From contig OY970240.1 in assembly GCA_963715445.1 (NCBI GenBank), positions 744,001 to 808,000 on the forward strand: a stretch of DNA of 64,000 bases, given 5' to 3'. A program made the translations under genes and the position numbers. Numbering within the stretch: the stretch's first letter is position 1; the number at the start of each line of letters is the position of its first letter. This DNA comes from JAAYBF01 sp963715445 (GTDB lineage: Bacteria > Actinomycetota > Thermoleophilia > Solirubrobacterales > Thermoleophilaceae). Shown one piece after another: positions 16,141-24,066 of the stretch. Below the pieces are notes generated by a model that did not search any database, was not told the DNA's origin, and worked only from the letters and a program-made list of their open reading frames with translations.

Positions 16141-17973
16141 ATGGCTCGCCGCGAAGACATCCGCAACGTCGCAATCGTCGCCCACGTCGATCACGGCAAG
16201 ACCACGCTCGTGGACGCCATGCTCTGGCAGTCCGGCGCCTTCCGAGAGGGCCAGGACGTCAACAAGCGGGTGATGGACTCGATGGACCTGGAGCGCGAGA
16301 AGGGCATCACGATCCTCGCCAAGAACACCGCGGTCCCGTACGAGGGCGTGAAGCTCAACATCGTCGACACGCCCGGCCACGCCGATTTCGGCGGCGAGGT
16401 GGAGCGCGGCCTGACGATGGTGGACGGGGTGCTGCTGCTGGTTGACGCCTCGGAGGGCCCGCTGCCCCAGACCCGCTTCGTGCTGCGCAAGGCGCTCGAG
16501 GCGCGGCTGCCGGTGATCCTCGTGGTGAACAAGGTCGACCGGCCCGATGCGCGCATCTCCGAGGTGGTCGACGAGGTGTACGAGCTCTTCCTCGACCTCG
16601 ACGCCGACGAGGAGCAGATCGACTTCCCGATCGTCTACACGAACGCCAGGGCCGGCTGGGCATCGCTCGAGGAGGGCGTCGAGGGCACCGACCTCGCGCC
16701 GCTGATGAACCTGATCCTGAATCGCATCCCCGCGCCCGAGCACGACCCGGACCATCCGCTGCAGGCCTACGTGACCAACCTCGACGCCTCCCCCTACGTC
16801 GGCCGCCTGGCGCTCTGCCGGGTCCGGCACGGGACGATCCGAACGGGCGAGTCGATCGCCTGGTGCAAGGCCGACGGGACGATCTCGCGGGTGACCGTGA
16901 CGAACCTCTACATCACCGAGGCGCTCGACCGCGTGGACACCCAGGAGGCCGGGGCGGGCGAGATCATCGCCGTGGCGGGCATTCCGGAGATCACGATCGG
17001 CGAGACGCTCGCCGACGCCGAGGACCCGCGCCCGCTGCCGGTGATCTCGGTCGACGAGCCGTCGCTCTCGATCGTCATCGGCATCAACACCTCGCCGCTC
17101 GCCGGCCAGAGCGGCAGCAAGCTGACGGCGCGCCAGGTGAAGGACCGGCTCGACCAGGAGCTCGTGGGCAACGTCTCGCTGCGCGTGAATGACACCGAGC
17201 GGCCCGACGCCTGGGAGGTGCAGGGCCGCGGCGAGCTGCAGCTGGCGGTGCTCGTGGAGATGATGCGCCGCGAGGGCTTCGAGCTCACCGTCGGGCAGCC
17301 GCAGGTCGTGACCCGCGAGATCGACGGCAAGACCAACGAGCCCGTGGAGCGCCTGGCGATCGACGCGCCCGAGGACTTCGTGGGAGCGGTGACCCAAATG
17401 CTCGCGCTGCGCAAGGGCCGGCTCGAGCAGATGGTCAACCACGGCACCGGCTGGGTGCGCATGGAGTACCTCGTGCCGGCGCGCGGGCTGATCGGCTTCC
17501 GCACCGAGTTCCTCACCGAGACGCGCGGCACGGGCGTGCTGCACCACGTGTTCGACCGCTGGGAGCCCTGGGCAGGCGAGATGCGCACACGGCCGACCGG
17601 TGTCCTCGTGGCCGACCGCCGCGGAGCGACCGCGGCCTTCGCGCTGTTCAACCTCCAGGAGCGCGGCGCCCTGTTCGTGGGCCCCGGCGAGGAGGTCTAC
17701 GAGGGGATGATCGTGGGCGAGAACGCGCGTGCCGACGACCTCGACGTGAACGCCGTCAAGGAGAAGCACCTGACGAACATGCGCTCCGCCAACTCCGACG
17801 TGCTCGTGCGCCTCGTGCCAAAGCGCGAGCTGTCGCTCGACCAGGCGCTCGAGTTCCTGCGCGAGGACGAGTGCGTGGAGGTGACGCCCGACGTGGTCCG
17901 CCTGCGCAAGGTGGCGCTCGACCACAACGCCCGCCTCAAGGCGGCGCGACGCATCAAGGCCGCCAGCCAGTAG
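16141..17973 (+). CDS. typA: translational GTPase TypA/BipA
   Basis: The protein of 610 residues starts MARREDIRNVAIVAHVDHGKTTLVDAMLWQSGAF. It contains the GTPase motifs AHVDHGKT (G1), EREKGITILAKNTAV (switch I, G2), DTPGHADFGGEVER (G3) and NKVDRPDAR (G4). Domain II, the EF-G-like domains III and V, and the BipA-specific C-terminal domain (ALFNLQERGALFVGPGEEVYEGMIVGENARADDLDVNAVKEKHLTNMRS) follow. Length and architecture are those of full TypA, a ribosome-binding GTPase involved in 50S assembly and stress or cold responses. An in-frame extension upstream to 16039 lacks similarity. It is monocistronic, with weak GC-rich dyads following the stop. Confidence 0.97.
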   Translation: MARREDIRNVAIVAHVDHGKTTLVDAMLWQSGAFREGQDVNKRVMDSMDLEREKGITILAKNTAVPYEGVKLNIVDTPGHADFGGEVERGLTMVDGVLLLVDASEGPLPQTRFVLRKALEARLPVILVVNKVDRPDARISEVVDEVYELFLDLDADEEQIDFPIVYTNARAGWASLEEGVEGTDLAPLMNLILNRIPAPEHDPDHPLQAYVTNLDASPYVGRLALCRVRHGTIRTGESIAWCKADGTISRVTVTNLYITEALDRVDTQEAGAGEIIAVAGIPEITIGETLADAEDPRPLPVISVDEPSLSIVIGINTSPLAGQSGSKLTARQVKDRLDQELVGNVSLRVNDTERPDAWEVQGRGELQLAVLVEMMRREGFELTVGQPQVVTREIDGKTNEPVERLAIDAPEDFVGAVTQMLALRKGRLEQMVNHGTGWVRMEYLVPARGLIGFRTEFLTETRGTGVLHHVFDRWEPWAGEMRTRPTGVLVADRRGATAAFALFNLQERGALFVGPGEEVYEGMIVGENARADDLDVNAVKEKHLTNMRSANSDVLVRLVPKRELSLDQALEFLREDECVEVTPDVVRLRKVALDHNARLKAARRIKAASQ

Positions 17974-18031
17974 CAGCCGCCGCGCCGGTGATCGGGGCGG
18001 CTGCCCCGGTCCTCAGCCGGTTGCCCTGCGC

Positions 18032-18289
18032 TCAGGGCTGCAGTTCGGGGAAGGCCGAGACCAGGCGGTTCAGGGCGAGGTCCACGAGCTCCTCGGCGCG
18101 CGCGTCGCGGACAGCCAGCGCCGCGTCCACCGTGAGCGCGTCGAACAGGTCCGGCGGCGAGAGGTCCTCGCCCAGGAACCAGCCTTGGAGCGTTCCCGCA
18201 CCGCCCCAGTAGCCGAACTCCAGCAGCTGCGCGAGCTCGCGGAACTCATTCTGATCCAAGATCCCGTGTCCGTCGCATTCGAGTGCCAC
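18032..18289 (-). CDS. small hypothetical acidic protein
   Basis: This 85-residue protein (MALECDGHGILDQNEFRELAQLLEFGYWGGAGTLQGWF...) begins at GTG 18289. A strong GAGGAGAGG ribosome site 8-9 bases upstream is the main evidence that it is real. It is acidic and helical (DLFDALTVDAALAVRDARAEELVDLALNRL), with one EF-hand-like DxNEF stretch that is too degenerate to call. The family is not recognised. It is convergent with typA. Confidence 0.6.
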   Translation of the reverse strand: MALECDGHGILDQNEFRELAQLLEFGYWGGAGTLQGWFLGEDLSPPDLFDALTVDAALAVRDARAEELVDLALNRLVSAFPELQP

Positions 18290-18625
18290 GGTGCCACCTC
18301 TCCTCGTGCTTCGAATGACCGTTGGCCACTGAGTCGATGCCCCGCCGCGAAACCTGACCGGCCCTGACCGAGCGGCTTAGTCGCTGAACTCCTTGCGCGG
18401 CGAGCTTCTCGGGCGGCGAGGAGGGCGTGTGCGGGTCACTCCGGTTTACGGCAACGATCTTTACTCACAGGCAAACTCGTTTACTGGGAGTAAAGATCGT
18501 TGCCGTAAATGCGAGTGGGATCACGCCAAGAGCTGGGCGGATGCTTGGAGGGCGCGCCGAAGGGGTAATTGACGTCGGTGGGGCTCAGAAGGACGGCACC
18601 CCTTCGTAAGGAGATGGCCGCGGCG
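18290..18625. other. 336-bp divergent intergenic region
   Basis: No credible gene is seen between the divergent starts at 18289 and 18626. The region holds the 22-bp inverted repeat at 18445-18509 and an AAGGAG site at 18608-18613. The rest is ordinary GC-rich sequence without a clear promoter match. Confidence 0.5.
18445..18509. repeat. perfect 22-bp inverted repeat with 21-base loop
   Basis: Arms 18445-18466 (begins TTTACGGCAACG) and 18488-18509 (ends CGTTGCCGTAAA) are exact reverse complements. The element is much richer in A/T than its surroundings. The loop contains a second TTTACT (18480-18485) that can pair with the same AGTAAA (18489-18494), giving a mutually exclusive small hairpin. 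It lies about 115 bases upstream of the cyclopropane synthase gene. Its function is unknown; a large operator, an attenuator or a miniature repeat element are the options. Confidence 0.8.
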
Positions 18626-19921
18626 ATGCCGTCGCGGCCGTTCACCGTGGAGTTCTGGGACGGGACCTCCCTGCCGAGCACGGGGGGCGGAGCCGGAGCG
18701 AGTGGCGCAGGTGAACACGCGAGCGGTGGCGGTGGCGGCGGCCAGCACGCGGGCAACGGCGCGAGCCGGGGCAACGGGAACGGCGGCGGCCCAGCGGGAG
18801 GAGTGCGGCCGCGCTTCGTGGTGCGCTCGCCGCGGGCGGTGGCTCACCTGCTGCGCGCGCCGGGGCAGCTGGGGCTCGGGCGGGCCTACGTGGCCGGGGA
18901 CCTGGAGGTGCTCTCGGACGATGTGGAGGTGGACGGCCTCGTTGCCGTCATGAAGCTGATCGACAGCTGGGATCCGCCGGCGATCGACACCCGCACGCGG
19001 GCGCGGCTGATGCTGGCGGCCGTCCAGGCCTGCGGGATCACCCGTCCCCCGCTGACGCCGAAGGCGGAGCTGCACCCGAAGGGCGCACGCCACAGCCGGG
19101 AGCGGGACGCGCGCGCCGTGCGCCACCACTACGACGTGGGCAACGACTTCTTCCGGCTGTTCCTGGACGACTCGATGACCTACAGCTGCGGGATCTTCTC
19201 GCGCGGGGCCAAGACGCTGGAGGAGGCGCAGGACGCCAAGCGGGAGCTTGTGTGCACGAAGCTCGGGCTGGAAGAGGGCGACCGGCTGCTCGACGTGGGC
19301 TGCGGCTGGGGCAGCTTCGCCATCCACGCCGCCGAGCGGCACGGCGCAGACGTGGTGGGGATCACCCTCTCGCCGGCCCAGGCGCAGCTCGCGCGGGAGC
19401 GCGTGGCGGCGGCCGGGCTGATCGACAAGGTGGAGATCCGCGTGGCGGACTACCGCGACCTCGGCGGCGAGCGGTACGACGCGATCGCCAGCATCGGCAT
19501 GGTCGAGCACGTGGGCGAGAGCAAGATCGACCTCTACGCCAGGCAGCTCGCGGCGCTGCTCGAGCCGGGCGGGCGGCTGCTGAACCACGGCATCTCGCGC
19601 ACCCGGCACACCGATCCCGAGGCCGGCTCCTTCAACGAGCGCTACGTGTTCCCGGACGGCGAGACGCTCCAGCTCTCACGGGTCCAGCTCGCGCTCGAGC
19701 GGGCCGGGTTCGTGACCTGGCACGTGGAGGGGTTCGCCGACGACTACGCGGAGACGCTGCGCCACTGGATCGAGAACCTCGACCGGCATCTGACCGAGGC
19801 GGAGCGGCTCGCGGGGGCCGAGCGGCTGCGCGTATGGCGGCTCTACCTGCGCGCGGCGCGCAACGGCTTCCTGAACGGCTTCACCTCCGTCTACCAGGTG
19901 CGCGCAACCCTTCCTGGCTGA
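18626..19921 (+). CDS. cyclopropane-fatty-acyl-phospholipid synthase family methyltransferase
   Basis: The C-terminal 300 residues match CFA synthases: HHYDVGNDFFRLFLDDSMTYSCGIF, the SAM motif LLDVGCGWGSFAIHAAERHGADVVGITLSPAQ, IGMVEHVGE, and the terminal RVWRLYLRAARNGFLNGF region. The enzyme transfers a methylene from SAM to unsaturated phospholipid acyl chains at the membrane (related enzymes make mycolate rings or methyl-branched lipids). The N-terminal lipid-binding domain is interrupted by a Gly/Ala/Asn-rich low-complexity stretch of about 40 residues. The AAGGAG site at 18608-18613 fits the ATG at 18626 (12 bases away) better than the ATG at 18614, which touches it; TTG 18569 is another possibility. 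The 431-residue size is normal. Confidence 0.92.
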   Translation: MPSRPFTVEFWDGTSLPSTGGGAGASGAGEHASGGGGGGQHAGNGASRGNGNGGGPAGGVRPRFVVRSPRAVAHLLRAPGQLGLGRAYVAGDLEVLSDDVEVDGLVAVMKLIDSWDPPAIDTRTRARLMLAAVQACGITRPPLTPKAELHPKGARHSRERDARAVRHHYDVGNDFFRLFLDDSMTYSCGIFSRGAKTLEEAQDAKRELVCTKLGLEEGDRLLDVGCGWGSFAIHAAERHGADVVGITLSPAQAQLARERVAAAGLIDKVEIRVADYRDLGGERYDAIASIGMVEHVGESKIDLYARQLAALLEPGGRLLNHGISRTRHTDPEAGSFNERYVFPDGETLQLSRVQLALERAGFVTWHVEGFADDYAETLRHWIENLDRHLTEAERLAGAERLRVWRLYLRAARNGFLNGFTSVYQVRATLPG

Positions 19922-19935
19922 GGGGTGCGCGTGGC

Positions 19936-21102
19936 CTAAACGGCGGCTTCGAGGCAGAGCACGGCGTTGTCCCCGTCGAAGCCGAAGGAGTTCGAGATGG
20001 CGAGCGGCGGCCTGCCGTTCGATTCGATGGCGTGGGCAACGCCGGGCACGTAGTCGAGGTCGAGTCCATCCTCCGGCTGCGCGAGGCCGACCGTGGGAGG
20101 AGCGGTGCGGTGCTCGATCGCGAGGACCGTCGCGACGGCTTCCACCGCGCCTGCGGCGCCGAGCAGGTGCCCGATCGTCGACTTCGCCGAGGAGACCGGG
20201 ATCCACTGCGCGTGGCAGCCGAGAGCGTCCTTGATCGCCTGCGTTTCGGAACGGTCGTCGGCCGGGATCGAGGGGCCGTCGGCGTTCACGTAGTCCACGT
20301 CGTTCGGCTGGCGGTGGGCGTCGGCGAGGGCCACGCGGATGGCACGCGCCTCTCCGCTGCTGCGGGACTCGGAGTCGTAGGGCTGCCGCAAGGTGGCGGT
20401 GGCTCCGTAGCCGGCCAGGATCGCCAGCGGCTTGGCGCCGCGCTCGAGCGCCACCGACTCCTCCTCGAGCACGAGCACGCCGGCGCCCTCGCCCATCACG
20501 AAGCCGTCGTGGCGCGCGTCGAAGGGCCGGGCGATGCCTGTCGGCGATGTGGCCGCGGTGCTGGGGCCGCCGGCCTCCGACATCGAAGCGAGCGCGGCCC
20601 CCGAGGTGAGCGCCGTCTCCGGTGTCGAGGCGAGCGCGGCCTCCGAGCCACCCACGACGCAGGCGTCCGCGTCACCGCGCTGGATCATGCGCAGGCCGGC
20701 GCCGATCGCGTGGGCGCCGGCGCAGTCTGAGACGGTGCCGAAGCACTCGCCCTCGAGGCCGTGCCTGCGGGCGACTGCTTCGCCGGCGGCCTTCGCGCGG
20801 GCGCCGCCGGCTCCCGCGCCGATCACGCAGCCGACCCGCTCGGCCGAAACGGGCGGCCCTTCTCCCCAACCCGCCTGCGCGAGCGCCTCGCCCGCGGCGA
20901 TCAGGGCCAGCTGGGTGAAGCGGTCGGCGCCGTCGATGCCCTGTGCGCCATCCGATGGGTCCGCGGGATCCAGGCCGGGACAGCGTCCAACGCCGTCGGC
21001 GATCCCGCTCTCGCCCGCCGACCAGCGATCGAAGAGGGTGTCGGCGCCGATGCCCAGCGGGGTGATCGCGCCGAGCCCGGTGACGACGACCCGGCGGGTC
21101 AC
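19936..21102 (-). CDS. beta-ketoacyl-ACP synthase (FabF-like) with altered active site
   Basis: This 388-residue thiolase-fold protein starts MTRRVVVTGLGAITPLG, as KAS II does. The nucleophile Cys127 sits in SDCAGAHAIGAG, and the Lys317/His322 pair is intact (SSAKSTIGHLLGAAGAVEA). The first catalytic His, normally in NAHGTST, is replaced by Asp275 (YVNADGPSIPADD). About 35 residues usually found before the nucleophile are missing compared with FabF. A true condensing enzyme of unusual specificity, a decarboxylase or a chain-length-type partner are possible. Its ATG overlaps the stop of the upstream acyl carrier protein by 4 bases, so the two are translated together. Confidence 0.88.
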   Translation of the reverse strand: MTRRVVVTGLGAITPLGIGADTLFDRWSAGESGIADGVGRCPGLDPADPSDGAQGIDGADRFTQLALIAAGEALAQAGWGEGPPVSAERVGCVIGAGAGGARAKAAGEAVARRHGLEGECFGTVSDCAGAHAIGAGLRMIQRGDADACVVGGSEAALASTPETALTSGAALASMSEAGGPSTAATSPTGIARPFDARHDGFVMGEGAGVLVLEEESVALERGAKPLAILAGYGATATLRQPYDSESRSSGEARAIRVALADAHRQPNDVDYVNADGPSIPADDRSETQAIKDALGCHAQWIPVSSAKSTIGHLLGAAGAVEAVATVLAIEHRTAPPTVGLAQPEDGLDLDYVPGVAHAIESNGRPPLAISNSFGFDGDNAVLCLEAAV

Positions 21103-21347
21103 GTCATCCTCTCCAGGACCAGGTCGATCGCCTGCCCGATCGTGTGCAGGTCGAACATGTCGTCGGCCGAAATCGAGATGTCGTACTCCTCCTCGATCAT
21201 CTGGGTGATCTCCACGAGATCGAGCGAGTCGATGTCGAGTGCGTCGAAGGAGAGCTCCGGATGGATCTCGTCCGGCTCGACGCCGAAGTCCATCAGCGCC
21301 TCCGCGAGACGCCGCTCGATCTGCTCCCTGCTCACGGTGGCTGCCAT
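21099..21347 (-). CDS. acyl carrier protein
   Basis: From the ATG at 21347, preceded by AGGAGA at 7 bases, this is an 82-residue ACP. It is acidic, with a four-helix pattern and the phosphopantetheine attachment Ser41 in DALDIDSLDLVEITQMIEEEYDISIS. The stop overlaps the start of the ketosynthase gene (ATGA), which indicates a dedicated partner rather than the housekeeping AcpP, normally located with fab genes. It carries growing acyl chains in the cytosol. The frame continues upstream to 21380, but the ribosome site fixes the shorter form. Confidence 0.93.
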   Translation of the reverse strand: MAATVSREQIERRLAEALMDFGVEPDEIHPELSFDALDIDSLDLVEITQMIEEEYDISISADDMFDLHTIGQAIDLVLERMT

Positions 21348-21487
21348 ATCCGCGTCTCCTGTTCGAGAGTCGGCAGTCACTGGGCCTCGTGCGGTCTGGA
21401 GGCCGTGGCCACCGCTTTAGCCCACCGAACGCCGAGCCATCGCGGCGGGGCCCCGGGTAGCCTTCGATCTCCCAGAGAGAGCGAACG

Positions 21488-21934
21488 ATGGACTACTTGA
21501 AGATCGCCGACCGCACCTGGCCGCTGCTCAGCCGCCTGATGAGCGGCCACGCCAAGGTGTACCTCCTGACCCACGGCCGGGTCGGGCATCGCGTGCCCGG
21601 CCTCCCGCCGATGCTGATCCTCCACCACGTCGGCGCCAAGAGCGGCACCGAGCGGAGCAGTCCGCTGCTCTACATCGAGGACGGCGAGGACATGGTCATC
21701 GTCGCCTCGAAGGGCGGCTACGAGCGCAACCCCGCCTGGTTCCACAACCTGCGCGCGAACCCGGACACGAAGGTCCAGGTCGGCTCCAGGAAGGTGCCGG
21801 TGAAGGCTCGCGTGGCGACCGCGGAGGAGCGGGAGCGCCTGTGGCCGAAGGTGGTCTCGGCGTATCGCGGGTACCGCGACTACCAGCGCCGCACCGAACG
21901 CGAGATCCCGCTCGTGATCCTCGAGCCGCGCTAG
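21488..21934 (+). CDS. DDN-like F420-dependent nitroreductase/quinone reductase family protein
   Basis: This 148-residue protein belongs to the split-beta-barrel deazaflavin (F420) reductase family, as shown by LILHHVGAKSGTERSSPLLYIEDGEDMVIVASKGGYERNPAWFHNLRANPDTKVQVGSRKVPVKARVATAEERERLWPKVV. The NPAWFHNLRANP block is characteristic of DDN and its relatives. Members reduce quinones or activate nitroimidazoles with F420H2, near the membrane. The start has a GAGAGAGCG site upstream. It is divergent from the ACP-KAS pair and convergent with the flippase-like gene (its end overlaps that gene's stop). Confidence 0.9.
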   Translation: MDYLKIADRTWPLLSRLMSGHAKVYLLTHGRVGHRVPGLPPMLILHHVGAKSGTERSSPLLYIEDGEDMVIVASKGGYERNPAWFHNLRANPDTKVQVGSRKVPVKARVATAEERERLWPKVVSAYRGYRDYQRRTEREIPLVILEPR

Positions 21935-23016
21935 CCGGCGTAGCGGCGGCGGTGCATGGCCACGCCGACCAGCCCCAGCGGCAGCGGCAGCCAGTAGGTG
22001 AAGAGGCGGTAGGCGAAGGTCGCGAGCACCGCCTTGCCGGGCGGCACTCCGGCCAGCGTCAGCGTGGCGGTCAGGCCGGCCTCGACGAAGCCGAGCCCGC
22101 CCGGGGTGATCGGTATCTGGGTGAGCACCTGGGCCGCGCAGAAGGCGAGCAGGACGAGCGCGGCGCGAGGCGTGGAGCCGACCGCAGCGAGCGCAGCGAG
22201 CAGCGTCCCGTAGTCGAACGCCCAGCGGCCCACGGTCGCCGCCAGCGCCGCCTTCCAGCGCGGTCCGAGCGTGCTGAGCAGGCGGTCGCGCTCGGCCAGC
22301 AGCCGGTCCGGGAGCTTCCTGAAGGACGTGGTGCCGCTTCGCAGGCGGTTGCCGCCGCGCTGGACGATGCGGCCGACCCACTTCAGCGGGCCGTCGATCG
22401 TGAGCATCAGCGTGCCGATGACGAACAGCGCCACGAACACCGCCGCGCCGATGATCGTCGCGGTTACGAGGCTGTGGTTCACCGACCCGCCTGCGATGGC
22501 CGGGACGGCGAGCACGGGCAGCGCGAGCACCACCGCGAAGGTGAGCAGGTTCGCCGCCGTCAGCCCCATCACGGCGCGCGACGGCTGAACCCCTGCCTGG
22601 ACGAGCATCCGATACTGGAGCGCCGCGCCCACCGCGCCGCCTCCGGGCACGACCTTGGAGATCGCGTTGCCGGCGAGCTGCGAGGTGGCTACGGCATGCC
22701 AGCCGGTGGAGTGCAGGGCGAGGCGCTGCAGCAGCCACAGGCACCAGAGTGCCGCGGCCTGGAGCGCGGCCATCGCCAGCAGCCACTGCGGCGCCAGCTC
22801 CTCGATCTCCCGCCACGAGGAGAGGTTGTCCAGCAGGCTCGGAGCTACTAGGTAGAGCGATACGGCGGTGACGGCGAGCCAGATGAGCGTGCGCCGCAGG
22901 CTGCGCCCCGAGGGCTCCTCGCTCTGCGCGCGCTCGAGCTCCTGCTCGACGTCGATGTGCTCCTCGATCGCCCGCTCGAGCCTCTCCCGCACCGGCGCGC
23001 GCTCGGCAGGTCTCAC
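21931..23016 (-). CDS. LPG synthase TM-like / UPF0104 flippase-like membrane protein
   Basis: This 361-residue membrane protein has an N-terminal cytosolic helix (RERLERAIEEHIDVEQELERAQ) and about eight hydrophobic segments. The family features NAISKVVPGGGAVGAALQYRML and QIPITPGGLGFVEAGLTATLTLAGVP are typical of the lysylphosphatidylglycerol synthase membrane domain/AglD-like superfamily. It lacks the soluble aminoacyl-transfer domain of MprF, so lipid translocation is the likelier role. The GTG at 23016 overlaps the TGA of the upstream methyltransferase gene in a GTGA, so translation is probably coupled. Confidence 0.88.
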   Translation of the reverse strand: MRPAERAPVRERLERAIEEHIDVEQELERAQSEEPSGRSLRRTLIWLAVTAVSLYLVAPSLLDNLSSWREIEELAPQWLLAMAALQAAALWCLWLLQRLALHSTGWHAVATSQLAGNAISKVVPGGGAVGAALQYRMLVQAGVQPSRAVMGLTAANLLTFAVVLALPVLAVPAIAGGSVNHSLVTATIIGAAVFVALFVIGTLMLTIDGPLKWVGRIVQRGGNRLRSGTTSFRKLPDRLLAERDRLLSTLGPRWKAALAATVGRWAFDYGTLLAALAAVGSTPRAALVLLAFCAAQVLTQIPITPGGLGFVEAGLTATLTLAGVPPGKAVLATFAYRLFTYWLPLPLGLVGVAMHRRRYAG

Positions 23017-23870
23017 GCGGCTGATCCTAGGGCGCGGGGCCGATAGGTCGCCACGGAGACCGAGGCGGTGACCTCGAGCGGCTCGGGCAGAGCGCGGAGG
23101 CGCGCCTCGAGCTGCGCCTCCTGGATGTGCCGGGCGCTCGGCCCCATGCCCACCAGCGCCTCGATGTCTGCGTGAGAGAGGCTCATCTTGTACTCGCACT
23201 CCCGCTGCTCGACCGGCTCGAGGAACGGGCCGAGCTTCTCGTCGACGCGCTCGGGCTTGTACTCGTCGACCCGCAGCAGCCCGAGCTGCGAGACCAGCTC
23301 GTGCAGGTGGAGCGCCGTGGGGGTCACGAGCACGAGCGTCCCGCCGGGCGCGAGGATCCGCTGGATCTCGGCGCCGTCGCGCGGGGCGAACACGCTCAGC
23401 ACGATCGCCGCCGAGCCGTCCTTGACGGGCAGGGCCTGCCAGGCGTCGCACACCACGGCCCCGATGCGCGGATGGGCGCGCGCGGCGCGGCGCAGCGCGT
23501 GCTTGGAGATGTCGAGCGCCAGCCCCGCCCGATCCGGGGCCGCCTCCAGCGCGGCGGCCAGGTAGTGCCCGGTGCCGGCGCCGAGGTCGACCAGGCAGCC
23601 CTGCGTCCCTTCGGCTGCCGAGCCGCATGCCTCCACGAGCGCCGCGCCGATCTCGGCGTAGTGGCCGGCCCCGAGGAACGCCTCGCGCGCGGCGACCATG
23701 GCGGCCGTGTCGGCGGTGCCCGCCTTGGCATCGCCCGGCAGCAGGCTCACGTAGCCCTGGCGCGCGACGTCGAAGCTGTGACCCGCCTCGCAGCGCGCCG
23801 TTCCCGCGCCGAGCGTCAACGCCGCACCGCAGTGCGGGCACCGCAGGACCTCCACTACGTCTTGCAGCAT
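23013..23870 (-). CDS. RlmA-like 23S rRNA guanine-N1 methyltransferase
   Basis: From the ATG at 23870, preceded by AGGGGGA, the protein is 285 residues. The N-terminus has a zinc finger CPHCGAALTLG...CEAGHSFDVARQGYVSLL, the arrangement of RlmA(I)/RlmA(II). The SAM-binding domain follows with LVDLGAGTGHYLAAALEAAP and LALDISKHALRRAARAHP, then FAPRDGAEIQRILAPGGTLVLVTPTALHLHEL. RlmA enzymes methylate G745 or G748 of 23S rRNA; the latter can give tylosin or mycinamicin resistance. Which type this is cannot be decided. It is the first gene of a two-gene operon with the flippase-like protein. Confidence 0.9.
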   Translation of the reverse strand: MLQDVVEVLRCPHCGAALTLGAGTARCEAGHSFDVARQGYVSLLPGDAKAGTADTAAMVAAREAFLGAGHYAEIGAALVEACGSAAEGTQGCLVDLGAGTGHYLAAALEAAPDRAGLALDISKHALRRAARAHPRIGAVVCDAWQALPVKDGSAAIVLSVFAPRDGAEIQRILAPGGTLVLVTPTALHLHELVSQLGLLRVDEYKPERVDEKLGPFLEPVEQRECEYKMSLSHADIEALVGMGPSARHIQEAQLEARLRALPEPLEVTASVSVATYRPRALGSAA

Positions 23871-24066
23871 CGATCCCCCTCTCCGGCGCCTGCTCGGCGT
23901 TTGGACACGATCACGGCTCTCATGCCCCGCCCGAACTGGCAGACTTTCGGCATTCGAAGCGACATTGTCACCAGTGTCGCGCCTAAACCCGCTGCCCGGC
24001 ACCGCCCCCATGGGTCAAGTGGGGTCGTTCCGGGAATAGAGGTTCGATGATCGAAGACGCTCACTG

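Noticed and set aside
15754..17925. 723-codon frame antisense to typA
   Set aside because: TypA motifs on the plus strand are unbroken; the antisense product is low-complexity Arg/His/Glu/Val.
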